DNA of 64,000 bases from Alteromonas sp. LOR (GCF_000753865.1 NZ_JQFW01000042.1:1-64000); one strand, 5' to 3'. Numbered from the stretch's first letter, positions 36,129 through 46,090 are shown. Notes: generated by a model from the sequence alone, not told the origin. Translations and numbers: made by a program.

Positions 36129-37289
36129 ATGTCGTTAGCGACTAGTATGGAAAATCCAGAGCAGTTAATAATAGTGTGCGATCAATGCCACACTAGTGTG
36201 AGTATCCCCACGCTTGCCCATCGTCAAAGAGCGACATGCCCTCGATGTGCCCATACGCTGATTTTTTTCAAAAAAAATGCCATTGAAAAATTACACGCTT
36301 ATGCCCTTAGTGCGTTAATTTTTTTGTTACTTTCGCTGCCATTTAACTTTCTTACCTTTAAAGCCAGCGGGCAAAAGCACAGTATCGATTTGCCAAGCGG
36401 TATCACTGTGCTAATTGAAAACGACTACCTGTCGCTGGCGATCATCACAGGGCTAGCCACCGTTTTATTGCCTGGATTGGTACTTATTGGCTTGGCCTGG
36501 CTTTCTCTTGCACAACTTAAACAACAGCGGCCATTTTACCTATCCCGTTTGTTCTCTTTCGTAAAAGCACTGCTTCCTTGGAGCATGGCAGAAATCTTTT
36601 TAATCGGTACTCTTGTGAGCCTAATTAAAATAAACGAACTGGCCGATGTGACTATAGGGTTATCCTTTTTTGCTTTTGTTGGTTTTAGTGCATTTACTAC
36701 GCTGGCTATCATGCAGTTTGACCCGACACGTTATGAAATGTGGCTAAAACAAGGTAAGCCACCAATGCCAAAGCCATTAACCGCGGCCCAAGCAGACGCC
36801 AGCATTCAGCGCACGTGGGCATTGCTTATCACATCGTGTATTTTGTATATCCCTGCCAATTTACTGCCAATTATGTATACTGAACTTTTTGGGCAAGAAA
36901 CGCCTAACACCATTATTGGTGGAGTAATTTCCTTATGGGAATCGGGGTCTTACCCCGTGGCTATTATCATTTTAATCGCCAGCGTAGTTGTGCCGGTGGC
37001 GAAAATTTTAATATTAGCGTGGCTGAATTATTCAGTTCAGCGACAGCGAACCAACTCGCAACAGTTGCGCACACGATACTATCGACTTACCGAGGCCATT
37101 GGGCGGTGGTCGATGATTGACGTTTTTGTGGTAGCAGTACTGGTTTCTCTTATACAAATGGGAAACACGCTATCCATTTATCCTGGCCAAGCGGCTCTCG
37201 CATTTTGTGCGGTAGTGTTTATTACAATGATAGCTGCAATGACATTTGACTCACGGCTAATATGGCAGCAGTGGAAGCAATTACCATGA
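36129..37289 (+). CDS. pqiA: Paraquat-inducible protein A (PqiABC lipid transport)
   Basis: A 386-aa inner-membrane protein with two PqiA domains of about four helices each. A zinc-ribbon-like cysteine set opens the first domain (CDQCHTSVSI, then CPRCAHTL); the second domain has no equivalent cysteines. The tandem NLLPIMYTELFG, LWESGSYPVAIIILIASVVVPVAKI and IDVFVVAVLVSLIQMG segments are family hallmarks. PqiA is the membrane partner of the MCE protein PqiB, thought to move lipids between membranes. It overlaps pqiB in an ATGA. A second start at Met7 (36147) is possible. Confidence 0.95.
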   Translation: MSLATSMENPEQLIIVCDQCHTSVSIPTLAHRQRATCPRCAHTLIFFKKNAIEKLHAYALSALIFLLLSLPFNFLTFKASGQKHSIDLPSGITVLIENDYLSLAIITGLATVLLPGLVLIGLAWLSLAQLKQQRPFYLSRLFSFVKALLPWSMAEIFLIGTLVSLIKINELADVTIGLSFFAFVGFSAFTTLAIMQFDPTRYEMWLKQGKPPMPKPLTAAQADASIQRTWALLITSCILYIPANLLPIMYTELFGQETPNTIIGGVISLWESGSYPVAIIILIASVVVPVAKILILAWLNYSVQRQRTNSQQLRTRYYRLTEAIGRWSMIDVFVVAVLVSLIQMGNTLSIYPGQAALAFCAVVFITMIAAMTFDSRLIWQQWKQLP

Positions 37290-38941
37290 CCACAAACGAT
37301 CCAAACAATAACGAGGCGAAGGTAAAACCGACTTCATCTGTATCTAGAATATGGTTAATTCCTATTATAGTGGCGCTGATTGGTGGGTGGATGGTGTATT
37401 ACCAGTGGACTAATCAAGGCCCGCTTATCACCATCGAGCTACACTCTGCAACAGGGATAGAGGTTAATAAAACCCCCATTAAAGTGCGAGATTTGGACAT
37501 TGGTCAGGTTAAAAAAATATCACTCAAGCCAGACCTGGACGGCGTGTTAGTCACCGCCAGAATAGACGCCAGCGCTTCTCACCTACTCAATGAAAATGCA
37601 AAGTTTTGGGTGGTTGCACCCCGCATCAGTTTTTCCGAGGTCTCGGGCTTAAACACACTAATCTCAGGAAGCTACATTGCCATGTCTGCCGATGACAATG
37701 GCAAAGAGCAACTGCACTTTAACGCTCTCTCTCGACCGCCAGTGACTCCGCCTGGCACGCCAGGGCTTCACGTGATGCTGCGAAGCGATGATGAGTTTGC
37801 TTATAAACCGGGCGACCCTATTATTTACAAGGGTTTTAAAGTTGGCGAGTTCGAAGATGCAACCTTTAACATTGAAGAACGTGTGGTCTATTACGACGCT
37901 TTTATCGAAGCGCCTTACCATAAGTTAATTACCGTAAATACGCGCTTTTGGGATGTGAGTGGCGTAAAACTTCAGCTTGAATCTAGTGGCGTTAGCGTTG
38001 AAACGGGCAGTCTGGAAACCCTCCTTGCTAACGGTATAACCTTTGGTATTCCCGATGGTGTGCCAAAAGGTGAGCTTGTTGTAGAAAATGCATTTTTCAC
38101 CATTTACGAAGACAACACGGCCGCTTCAGACGCGCGCTACAAAGTTGCCGCTGAATACCTGCTGTTAATTGATGAAAGTGTCAGAGGCCTCACTGTTGGA
38201 GCTCCAGTTGAATACCGCGGTATTGAAATTGGCAATGTAACGGGGATTAACTCGCTGCCCGCGGTAGAAGGCAACATATTAGAACAAGATTACCCTATTC
38301 CAGTGCTCATCAACATTTATCCAGGCAAAGCTCGACAGCCCGATACCGAAGAGGGGCTGAGTGCCATTAAGCAGACTTTACGTAACTGGCTAGAGCGAGA
38401 TTTACGGGCCACGTTGAGAATGGGGAACGTGCTTACCGGTGGTCTATATGTAGACTTACAGCATGTGCCTGATGCAGCGGATAGTGGCAAAATATCAATA
38501 GTGAATGGTTACGAAGTTATTCCTACGGTAAGCAATGAATTTACCCAGCTTACGCAAAAAGCAGATGCCATTCTCGATAAGATAAATCAACTGCCGCTTA
38601 AAGAAATGGTGGCAAACGTACAGTTAGCGGTTGAAGACATGAAGCTGGCTGCAGAGTCGGTGGAAACCGCAAGCACCGACTTCGACCTTCTTATTGAAGA
38701 CATTGACGCCAAGGCGCTCAATGGCAATTTAAACCAAGTACTGGTAAGTTTGGACAGTCTACTTAAAAACTACAGTGATGGCGGTTTCAATCAGTCGGAA
38801 ATAAAAGAGACGGTAGATACGCTGCAAGATACGTTGAGAAACATTCAACCCTTGCTGCTGAAGTTGAATCAGTCACCGAATAGCCTCATTTTTTCAAAAG
38901 ACGGTGGCGAAGATATTCAGCCTAAAGCACAAGAGAAATAA
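37286..38941 (+). CDS. pqiB: Intermembrane lipid transport protein PqiB (three MCE domains)
   Basis: About 551 aa: a short cytoplasmic N-terminus, one transmembrane helix (IWLIPIIVALIGGWMVYYQW), then three MCE domains. Their openings are recognisable (ITIELHSATGIEVNKTPIKV, LHVMLRSDDEFAYKPGDPI, LLLIDESVRGLTVGAPVEYRG). A helical C-terminal region (about 420-540) follows; in E. coli it forms a needle-like tunnel across the periplasm. The start at 37286 overlaps the pqiA stop in ATGA; an in-frame ATG at 37262 is the alternative. The gap of 264 bp to pqiC contains a hairpin. Confidence 0.95.
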   Translation: MTTNDPNNNEAKVKPTSSVSRIWLIPIIVALIGGWMVYYQWTNQGPLITIELHSATGIEVNKTPIKVRDLDIGQVKKISLKPDLDGVLVTARIDASASHLLNENAKFWVVAPRISFSEVSGLNTLISGSYIAMSADDNGKEQLHFNALSRPPVTPPGTPGLHVMLRSDDEFAYKPGDPIIYKGFKVGEFEDATFNIEERVVYYDAFIEAPYHKLITVNTRFWDVSGVKLQLESSGVSVETGSLETLLANGITFGIPDGVPKGELVVENAFFTIYEDNTAASDARYKVAAEYLLLIDESVRGLTVGAPVEYRGIEIGNVTGINSLPAVEGNILEQDYPIPVLINIYPGKARQPDTEEGLSAIKQTLRNWLERDLRATLRMGNVLTGGLYVDLQHVPDAADSGKISIVNGYEVIPTVSNEFTQLTQKADAILDKINQLPLKEMVANVQLAVEDMKLAAESVETASTDFDLLIEDIDAKALNGNLNQVLVSLDSLLKNYSDGGFNQSEIKETVDTLQDTLRNIQPLLLKLNQSPNSLIFSKDGGEDIQPKAQEK

Positions 38942-39127
38942 CGATAAAATTAGTTTACAGTGCGTTGAAATATTAGGCTAAATTATCCTTTATTAGTTTA
39001 ATAGTGTGTTATCTGAACGGGAAATGTATCGCATCGCAAAAAAAACAGCCATCAATAAAGGTGCGTTGCGATAAGAATTTGCGGAAATTAGCGCTTATAC
39101 GTTCAGATGCAGCGTACACTTGAAGTT

Positions 39128-39156
39128 TTCGCTTACTCGTCTTTTTGAGAAGCGAA
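39128..39156 (+). other. Hairpin in the pqiB-pqiC spacer
   Basis: TTCGCTT (39128-39134) pairs with AAGCGAA (39150-39156), and CTC pairs with GAG inside, giving a 10-bp stem interrupted by one unpaired A, with a T-rich loop. There is no T-run after it, so it is not a standard terminator. It lies 50 bp before the pqiC start and could affect mRNA stability or differential expression within the operon. Confidence 0.5.
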
Positions 39157-39205
39157 ATTGGCGTATTTTGATAGTTAGGGAAAGCGCGTGAAGGGACAAA
39201 ATGAA

Positions 39206-39835
39206 ATGAAAATGACGACTGGGCTTCTTTCGAAAGCCCGACACAATACTTTTGCGTTAGTTATTGTTTCGCTACTTTTTGCGTTATCTGGCTGCACAAG
39301 CACTCAATCGTCTCTCTCTTATTACTTGCTTCATTCTGCAGTTTCATCCGCGCAGTCGGAAGGCTCTTTCAAGTCATCAGCAGATTCACCAGATAAGAGC
39401 ACCCCACTGCTGATAACGAGTATTACCCTACCCGACTATCTCAAGCATCGAGGGCTGGTGTATCAAGTAAGTGATACAAACCTGCATATTTCTACGACTC
39501 ATCTTTGGGCCGAACCCTTTGAAGAAGGGCTGCGCAAGACGCTTCGAGATCAGCTTACCAACGACAATCTAGTAGTACTCACAAATAGAGACTATCAGGG
39601 CGATAGTGCAGTTGAGCTCAGCATTCACATTTCCGACTTCGTTAGCACCTTCAATGGCAACGTAGTATTAAAAGGTCATTTTATCGTGTCTACCCAGCAA
39701 CCAGAAAAAGGTCGCTATCCATTTTTTATTGAAACAACGCTAGAAGAAGATGGGTTTTCTGCCAGTGTTATCGCTATGCGAAGAGCCTTGGCCGTGTTGT
39801 CCACTGAAATTGCAGAAAGTGCTAGAGCTAATTAA
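39206..39835 (+). CDS. pqiC: PqiC-like outer-membrane lipoprotein (DUF330/ABC-type auxiliary)
   Basis: About 209 aa. The signal peptide ends in a lipobox (FALSGC), so the protein is a lipoprotein, expected in the outer membrane. The mature part has SYYLLHSAV, ITLPDYLKHRGLVYQ and LHISTTHLWAEPFEEGLRKTL, typical of the PqiC/YmbA family that docks onto the tip of the PqiB tunnel. AAGGGA lies 9 nt before the ATG at 39206, which I prefer over an upstream GTG at 39188. The diguanylate cyclase gene starts 5 bp after the stop. Confidence 0.9.
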   Translation: MKMTTGLLSKARHNTFALVIVSLLFALSGCTSTQSSLSYYLLHSAVSSAQSEGSFKSSADSPDKSTPLLITSITLPDYLKHRGLVYQVSDTNLHISTTHLWAEPFEEGLRKTLRDQLTNDNLVVLTNRDYQGDSAVELSIHISDFVSTFNGNVVLKGHFIVSTQQPEKGRYPFFIETTLEEDGFSASVIAMRRALAVLSTEIAESARAN

Positions 39836-39840
39836 GCACA

Positions 39841-40932
39841 ATGATTAGTATTTTCAAAAAATATGTGACGAGCGGCGTCAAGCATCACTATAAAGATGAG
39901 ACTAACCGCAGGATCATGGTAGTGAATCTATTTTCCGCGGTTGGTGTGTCCATCACCTTCTTTTTAGGAATTAGAGCCCTACTTGCGCAAGAGCTCCCTC
40001 TCGCCATCATTCTGCTAACAGCGAGTGTTGTTTTTGCTCTTTCCCAACGCATTCAAATTCAATTTGGTACGCGGCGCTCACGCACAGTGTCTATTACCCT
40101 GTTGATATCGTGCTTAATGATATTGGTATTTCTTTTACTCGTTACCGGCGGCAAAGATAACACTGGGCCTTTATGGATTTACTTGGTCCCGCCGGTGACC
40201 ATGTTTTTCGCGGGGGTCATACGAGGTCTTCTTGCGCTACTTTTATTTACCATCGCCTGCACCCTGTTATTTTTTGTTTTCGATGAGTCTTTGCTTATAG
40301 CGTCTTACTCCTACGCGTTTAAATCTCGCTTACTCTACTCGTTTTTAACGGTGACATTTCTGTCTGCTTTTTACGAATACAGCAGACAGAAAAGTTACGA
40401 TATTGCGTTAGATTTGTCTGAACAGTTTGAGCAACAGGCTAATCATGACCACTTAACCAAGCTTGTTAACAGGCGCGGTGCGCAAACCGCACTAGAACGT
40501 GAATACGCGCGAATTCAGCGAAGCAGTAATACATTCTCAATAGCGATTGCCGATATAGACAGATTTAAAAGCATTAATGATACTTACGGTCACGAGGCCG
40601 GCGACGAAGTACTTCGCAAAATTTCGCGAATTTTTAGCGCCCGGTTAAGGAAGCAAGATATTCTTGCTCGATGGGGTGGTGAAGAGTTTATGTTTATCTT
40701 CCCAGAAACATCCGCTAGCGAAGCTGCGAACGTATTAGAAGCGCTACGTGAAGTCTTGAGCTATTCGCCTATCGCCATTTCAGATCACGATATTCACATT
40801 ACGAGTAGTTTTGGGGTTTGCGAGATAACTTCTCAAGTATCTTTAGCAGATGGAATACGACATGCAGACATGTCCCTTTACCGCGCAAAGGAGTCTGGCC
40901 GCAACAAGGTCGTAGTTTACTCCAACAGTTAA
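39841..40932 (+). CDS. Membrane-bound diguanylate cyclase (GGDEF)
   Basis: A 363-aa protein with five or six N-terminal hydrophobic helices (residues about 25-180) and a C-terminal GGDEF domain. It should make cyclic di-GMP from two GTP. The active-site loop is GGEEF (279-283), preceded five residues earlier by RKQD, which fits the inhibitory I-site RxxD, so product feedback is likely intact. DRFKSINDTYGHEAGDEVL carries the metal- and nucleotide-binding residues. The membrane part resembles MASE-type integral sensors but its ligand is unknown. It starts only 5 bp after pqiC and is probably its operon partner. Confidence 0.94.
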   Translation: MISIFKKYVTSGVKHHYKDETNRRIMVVNLFSAVGVSITFFLGIRALLAQELPLAIILLTASVVFALSQRIQIQFGTRRSRTVSITLLISCLMILVFLLLVTGGKDNTGPLWIYLVPPVTMFFAGVIRGLLALLLFTIACTLLFFVFDESLLIASYSYAFKSRLLYSFLTVTFLSAFYEYSRQKSYDIALDLSEQFEQQANHDHLTKLVNRRGAQTALEREYARIQRSSNTFSIAIADIDRFKSINDTYGHEAGDEVLRKISRIFSARLRKQDILARWGGEEFMFIFPETSASEAANVLEALREVLSYSPIAISDHDIHITSSFGVCEITSQVSLADGIRHADMSLYRAKESGRNKVVVYSNS

Positions 40933-41116
40933 AATAACTGTTTACATTTTTCAATCGTTGATGACATTGTCATCCCCCCCTTCTCCACTAGCGTCTGCGT
41001 TTTAAGCTGTCTCAGTGCTTTCTTTGTAAGGTCATGTTTAGTTACAAATATAATGGAAAATGTATCGGTATAAGCGCTAGACTATAGGCAGACTCGGCAA
41101 CCACATAGACTAAACA

Positions 41117-42265
41117 ATGAAATTGATGAAAATTGTATTACCCATAGGCATTCTTATCCTCGGGTACGCAGGTATGAAAGGTATTGAAGTATCAGCTGCC
41201 GACAATACGGCTGCCGAAAAAATTGATACGCGACCTACCGTCACCATCGATTCTTTGGTTCCTGAAGACGTAAGAATACAGCTTACGTCATACGGAGAGG
41301 TTGCCCCCTTAGAAACTACCAACCTTTCAGCTCAAGTATCCGGCGAAGTTCAAACATGGAACCCGAAACTTGTCAGCGGCGGTTTAGTGCGCCGGGGAGA
41401 GACATTATTTACCATAGAGCCCGACGCTTACGAGGCTGCTCTACTTCTTGCACAAGCTAATGTAGCCAGTGCAGAGGCCCAACTGATCCAAGAAAAAGCG
41501 CAGGCGGATGTTGCCGCAAGAGAAGCGAAGACCATGCCGAACTCTAAGGTATCCGACTTATACCTTCGAAAGCCGCAAGTGATGAGCGCAGAAGCCGGGT
41601 TAAAATCAGCTCAAGCTCAACTAAAACTTGCCAAGCGTGACTTAGAGAATTGCAAAGTAAAAGCGCCCTACGATGCCCTTATTGTGTCGCGCAACATTAG
41701 TACAGGCGATTATGTTACCCAAGGCTCACCCGTGGCTGTACTGAACAATATTGAGTTTGCAGAAGTGACCTTTCCCGTTGCGGGCTTTGATAGCAAATTT
41801 TTGGACGCAAACTCACTTGGCAGAGAAGTCGTCATATCTGACAACAACGCTCAAGGCATATCGCTTAAAGGCGTTATCCACCGTGATACAGGCGTAGTAG
41901 ATAACAACACCCGAATGTCTTATTTTGTTGCTCGCATTAGCGACCCCTACGCCATTAACTCTAACGGCCCAACGATAAAGTTTGGTTCCTACGCGTCGGT
42001 AACGTTTGAGGGCAAAGTACTAAAAGATGTATTTCGCATTCCTCAAGAACTGGTAACCAATAGAAAGTTATGGACCTTAGATGAAGACAACAACCTGCAT
42101 TCAAATAAGGTCAACGTGGTTCGTGAAGACCGTGGGGACTTTTTGATCAAGGGCGACTTTGACCCGAAAAGAGTGGTGATGAATTTACCCGAGTATCCGC
42201 AAAACGGCATGGCTGTGAAAGTTATTGAAAACCTTTCCGACTCAGTGACAGCGAAAGCGAACTAA
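41117..42265 (+). CDS. RND efflux periplasmic adaptor (HlyD/MFP family)
   Basis: A 382-aa membrane fusion protein with an N-terminal hydrophobic signal or anchor (IVLPIGILILGYAGM). The lipoyl-like half-motifs (LSAQVSGEVQTWNPKLVSGGLVRRGETLFTIEP and later CKVKAPYDALIVSRNISTGDYVTQGSP) flank an alpha-helical hairpin of about 65 residues (AQANVASAEAQLIQEKAQAD). Beta-barrel sequence follows. It links the inner-membrane RND pump, encoded 13 bp downstream, to an outer-membrane channel. The TolC-like partner is not in the window. The operon is separate from the second RND system at 46.9 kb. Confidence 0.94.
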   Translation: MKLMKIVLPIGILILGYAGMKGIEVSAADNTAAEKIDTRPTVTIDSLVPEDVRIQLTSYGEVAPLETTNLSAQVSGEVQTWNPKLVSGGLVRRGETLFTIEPDAYEAALLLAQANVASAEAQLIQEKAQADVAAREAKTMPNSKVSDLYLRKPQVMSAEAGLKSAQAQLKLAKRDLENCKVKAPYDALIVSRNISTGDYVTQGSPVAVLNNIEFAEVTFPVAGFDSKFLDANSLGREVVISDNNAQGISLKGVIHRDTGVVDNNTRMSYFVARISDPYAINSNGPTIKFGSYASVTFEGKVLKDVFRIPQELVTNRKLWTLDEDNNLHSNKVNVVREDRGDFLIKGDFDPKRVVMNLPEYPQNGMAVKVIENLSDSVTAKAN

Positions 42266-42278
42266 TTTAGGAATCGCC

Positions 42279-45200
42279 ATGGAAACCCATAACGACACTC
42301 AGCACGGCCTTATCGCCTGGTTTGCGCGAAACTCAGTTGCCGCAAACTTATTAATGGTTTTTATCATTATTATGGGCATTGCCAGTTTTTTAACCATACA
42401 ACGTCAAATGTTTCCCAACATTGAAATTAACTACATCACCATTAATGCAAATTACCCTGGCGCCTCCCCTCAAGAAATAGAAGAGAGTATCTTCATAAAG
42501 ATTGAGGAAGCCATTAAAGACATCACAGAAATTAAACGCACGGTTTCTCGGGCGTTTAGAGGTAGCGGCACCGTAAGTCTTGAGATTGAAACAAAAGCAG
42601 AGCTTACGGACGTACTCGATAAGGTAAAACTGCGAGTAGACGGCATCGCTACCTTTCCAGCAGGTATGGAGCCGGTCAACGTTTCGCAAGTAGAGTTTCA
42701 ACAAGACGTCATAGAAATGCCCTTAGTTGGTAATCTTCCCCTTGCTGAACTAAAGAAAATTGCGAAAGAAGTGGAAGATGAGCTATTACAGCTAGGCAAT
42801 GTGTCTCTTGTGCAAATGTCGGCACCAGATGACGAAATTGCCATAGAAATAAAGCCGGATACGCTTAGAAAATATAACCTGTCAATTTCTGATATCACTC
42901 GAGCAATCAATAGCTACTCAGCAAACATGTCAGCAGGACAAATTCGCACTAATGCAGGCCTTGTATCGGTACGTGTTGAAAACCAGTTTTACAGCGGTGA
43001 AGAGTTTGCTGAAATTCCGGTTAAAATAGGCGCAGGTGGCGCTCGAGTGACCCTTGGCGATGTAGCCTATATTAATGACGGTTTCGTAGAGGGCGAAAGA
43101 TACTTTAAATACAACGGCATGAATGCTATCTCAATGGCGGTTAAGGCTACAAAAACACAAGATACCATTCCCGTTGCAGAGACCGTTAAAGCATACATCG
43201 AACAAAAAAATCAGTCATTTACCGAAGATGTACAAATTGAAGTGTTAGTAGATTTAACCTATTACCTTAATGCACGACTGGACATGATGCTATCAAACCT
43301 AATTCAAGGCTCAATACTCGTTGCCTTTATGCTCACTTTGTTCTTACGCTTTAGATTGGCGCTGTGGGTAATGGTTGGCCTCCCCGTTTGCTTTTTAGGT
43401 GCGGTAATGCTGATGCCGTTGTTTGGCATTAGTATCAACATACTCTCTTTATTCGCGTTTATAATGGTGCTTGGGATAGTAGTAGATGACGCCATTGTGA
43501 TAGGAGAAAGTGCCTATACCGAAATTGAAAGTCAGGGCGGCGGTGTAGATAACGTTATTCGCGGGGCCAAGCGTGTAGCAACACCGGCTACTTTCGGCGT
43601 ACTTACCACTATCGCTGTTTTTGCGCCCTTTACGTTAAGCAGCGGGCCCGAGGGTGCATTTTTCTATAATATCGCTGTCGTCGTTATCCTGTGTTTAGCA
43701 TTTAGTCTTGTTGAATCGAAACTGATATTGCCAGCTCATTTAGCACACACGAACTTTTCCCCTATTAAACCCGACAGCTGGCGCGCGAAATTTAATAAAC
43801 GCTTTCAAGGTATTATAAACGGCCCATACAAGCGCACCGTTGAAGCGGCGATCAATGCACGCTGGGTGGTGTTTATGATGTTTGTTGCTCTGCTTATGAT
43901 CAGTTGGGGGCTAATAAGCGCCAATTATGTGCGCATGGTACCTAACCCTAAAGTCCCCCATGATTTTCCTAGTGTCAGAATAGAAATGAACGAAAATGTC
44001 TCTGACCTTGCCACAATCAATGCGTTAAAGATTGTCGAAAACACCATTCTTAGTGTTGAAGAAGAGCTAATAGAAGAATTTGGCACCGGCATGGTTCGCG
44101 ACAGACTAGCTTTTAATAACTCCCGCAATGAAGGGCGAATTCTTACTCCATTAGTGAATGAAGACGAACGACCAATCGACACCTTTGAGCTGGCTAGACG
44201 CTGGCGAGAGGCTATACCTGAAATTAGCGGCATGAAGTCATTCACGGTTATCGACGATGTTAACGGCGGTGGTGGTGATGACGGCGAATTCGGTTATCTT
44301 CTTTTTGGCCCCGATATTGATACGTTAAACGCCGCCGGCTTGAAGTTTATTGAAATGCTTCAGCAGCAGGATGGGCTTTTTGATGTCAGCTCTACTATCG
44401 ACCCGCCCAGTAAAGAAGTGCAGATGTCATTGTTGCCCGTGGCTTATGATTTAGGGCTTACCCTGTCAAACATTGCATCCCAAGTTGGCGCTGGATTCTA
44501 CGGTGGTGAAGCACAGCGAGTAATACGCAACGGTGAAGAGGTGCGCGTTATGGTTCGCTATCCTGAGCTGACTCGCGAACGATTTGCCGAATTAAAATAC
44601 TCTCTCATTACCACTCCCACTGGCGAAGAAGTCATGCTTGGTGATGTTGTTGTACTTGAGGAAAAACCAGGTATTAGTTACATCCGCCGAGAAGGTGGAT
44701 ACAGAAGCGTATACGTATGGGGCAATATTGACGAGGAAACCGTTGAGCCAAATGAAGTGGTAGAAGAGATTAAAGAAACCTTATTACCTCAGCTCAAAGA
44801 GGAGTTTCCTTCGGTGATGACCGAGCTTGGCGGTGACATTGAAGAACAACAGGCTCAACAAAATGAACAGGTCTTATTTTTCATAGCAGCGATGGTGATG
44901 GTGTATATACTTCTTGCTGTGCCGTTAAAAAGCTACGGACAGCCGCTCATTATCATGTCGGTTATTCCGTTTAGTCTTACAGGGGCTATCTGGGGGCATT
45001 TTATTCTAGGGTTAGACCTTTCTATGATGTCTACCTTTGGTTTAATCGCCGCTGCCGGTGTTGTTATTAACGACTCCCTCGTAATGACCGACTTTGTTAA
45101 TCAGCGACGCAGCCAGGGTTATAGTGTAAAACACGCTGTGGTTGAAGCAGGTACAGCGCGCTTTAGGGCTATTACATTAACCTCAATAACCACCTTTGTT

Positions 45201-45458
45201 GGCGTTTTACCCATAATGTTTGAGACTAGCCTACAGGCGGCCTTCGTAGTGCCAATGGCAGCCGCGCTTGGGTTTGCAGTTCTCTATGCCACCTTGGTTA
45301 CGCTAATTTTAGTGCCATGCCTCTACTTAATCTTACTTGATTTGAGGCTGCCCTTTTCATGGATAAAGAGAAAAGTGTTTAGAAGCAGAGGCCTTAATTC
45401 AAATGTGGATATAGGCTCCAGCGAACCTGCTGTTGATAGCAGTGGTCATGGTGATTAG
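42279..45458 (+). CDS. RND efflux permease (AcrB/HAE1-like)
   Basis: A 1059-aa proton-driven inner-membrane pump. Twelve helices are arranged as one, a large periplasmic loop, six, a second loop and five. The N-terminus is RNSVAANLLMVFIIIMGI, typical of the family. TM4 carries GIVVDDAIVIGE with both proton-relay Asp residues, and TM10-11 regions show GVVINDSLVMTDFVNQR. The C-terminal tail (VDIGSSEPAVDSSGHGD) is cytoplasmic and divergent. It forms a two-gene operon with the adaptor upstream and is followed by a strong terminator. Substrate specificity cannot be told from sequence. Confidence 0.95.
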   Translation: METHNDTQHGLIAWFARNSVAANLLMVFIIIMGIASFLTIQRQMFPNIEINYITINANYPGASPQEIEESIFIKIEEAIKDITEIKRTVSRAFRGSGTVSLEIETKAELTDVLDKVKLRVDGIATFPAGMEPVNVSQVEFQQDVIEMPLVGNLPLAELKKIAKEVEDELLQLGNVSLVQMSAPDDEIAIEIKPDTLRKYNLSISDITRAINSYSANMSAGQIRTNAGLVSVRVENQFYSGEEFAEIPVKIGAGGARVTLGDVAYINDGFVEGERYFKYNGMNAISMAVKATKTQDTIPVAETVKAYIEQKNQSFTEDVQIEVLVDLTYYLNARLDMMLSNLIQGSILVAFMLTLFLRFRLALWVMVGLPVCFLGAVMLMPLFGISINILSLFAFIMVLGIVVDDAIVIGESAYTEIESQGGGVDNVIRGAKRVATPATFGVLTTIAVFAPFTLSSGPEGAFFYNIAVVVILCLAFSLVESKLILPAHLAHTNFSPIKPDSWRAKFNKRFQGIINGPYKRTVEAAINARWVVFMMFVALLMISWGLISANYVRMVPNPKVPHDFPSVRIEMNENVSDLATINALKIVENTILSVEEELIEEFGTGMVRDRLAFNNSRNEGRILTPLVNEDERPIDTFELARRWREAIPEISGMKSFTVIDDVNGGGGDDGEFGYLLFGPDIDTLNAAGLKFIEMLQQQDGLFDVSSTIDPPSKEVQMSLLPVAYDLGLTLSNIASQVGAGFYGGEAQRVIRNGEEVRVMVRYPELTRERFAELKYSLITTPTGEEVMLGDVVVLEEKPGISYIRREGGYRSVYVWGNIDEETVEPNEVVEEIKETLLPQLKEEFPSVMTELGGDIEEQQAQQNEQVLFFIAAMVMVYILLAVPLKSYGQPLIIMSVIPFSLTGAIWGHFILGLDLSMMSTFGLIAAAGVVINDSLVMTDFVNQRRSQGYSVKHAVVEAGTARFRAITLTSITTFVGVLPIMFETSLQAAFVVPMAAALGFAVLYATLVTLILVPCLYLILLDLRLPFSWIKRKVFRSRGLNSNVDIGSSEPAVDSSGHGD

Positions 45459-45530
45459 CCTTTGGCTCCTCGTTTAAATAGCACACAAAGCGCTGCATAA
45501 ACGTTTAACATAGATAAAACGCCTTGAGCA

Positions 45531-45564
45531 AATGTCAGCCTTATTTTTAAGGCTGACATTTTTT
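45531..45564 (+). terminator. Intrinsic terminator of the first RND operon
   Basis: AATGTCAGCCTTA and TAAGGCTGACATT form a 13-bp perfect stem with a TTTTT-rich loop, followed by TTTTT. It lies 72 bp after the permease stop codon. Confidence 0.93.
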
Positions 45565-45586
45565 ATAGAGAAAATAAGGAATTGCC

Positions 45587-46078
45587 ATGAGTAATGCGCT
45601 AAGTATTCGCCAAGCCACGCCGCAAGATATCCATCAAATTCGCCAGTTCATTCTAGAGCTTGCGATCTATGAAAAAGCTGAGCACGAAGTTGAAGCCTCA
45701 GAGGCTGACTTACACAACACCCTATTTGGTGATAAGGCCACAGCTCACTGCGTTATTTGTGAAAATGATGGTGCACCAATTGGTTTCGCCGTTTACTTCT
45801 TTAACTACTCTACGTGGCAAGGCAAAAACGGGCTTTATTTAGAAGACCTTTATGTTTCCCCACAATCTCGTGGGTTAGGTGCTGGTAAAGCCCTACTTCA
45901 GCACCTTGCGAATATTGCAGTAACATCAAATTGTGGTCGCTTTGAATGGAGCGTACTTGACTGGAACAAACCGGCTATCGATTTCTATGAATCACTAGGT
46001 GCGAAAGCGAAAAATGAATGGTTAGGCTATAGGATGGATGGCGAAACCTTAGTGAATTTTGCCAAAACGGGTCAATAA
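45587..46078 (+). CDS. GNAT N-acetyltransferase (diamine acetyltransferase-like)
   Basis: A 163-aa acetyltransferase. IRQATPQDIHQIRQFILELAIYEK at the N-terminus, YLEDLYVSPQSRGLGAGKALL (acetyl-CoA-binding motif A) and CGRFEWSVLDWNKPAIDFYESLGAK (motif B) closely fit the spermidine/spermine (SSAT-like) branch, which acetylates polyamines or related amines. The true substrate is uncertain. AAGGAA precedes the ATG. It sits just after the RND terminator and ends at a hairpin shared with the convergent tetR gene. Confidence 0.92.
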   Translation: MSNALSIRQATPQDIHQIRQFILELAIYEKAEHEVEASEADLHNTLFGDKATAHCVICENDGAPIGFAVYFFNYSTWQGKNGLYLEDLYVSPQSRGLGAGKALLQHLANIAVTSNCGRFEWSVLDWNKPAIDFYESLGAKAKNEWLGYRMDGETLVNFAKTGQ

Positions 46079-46090
46079 GGTGGTATCGAA

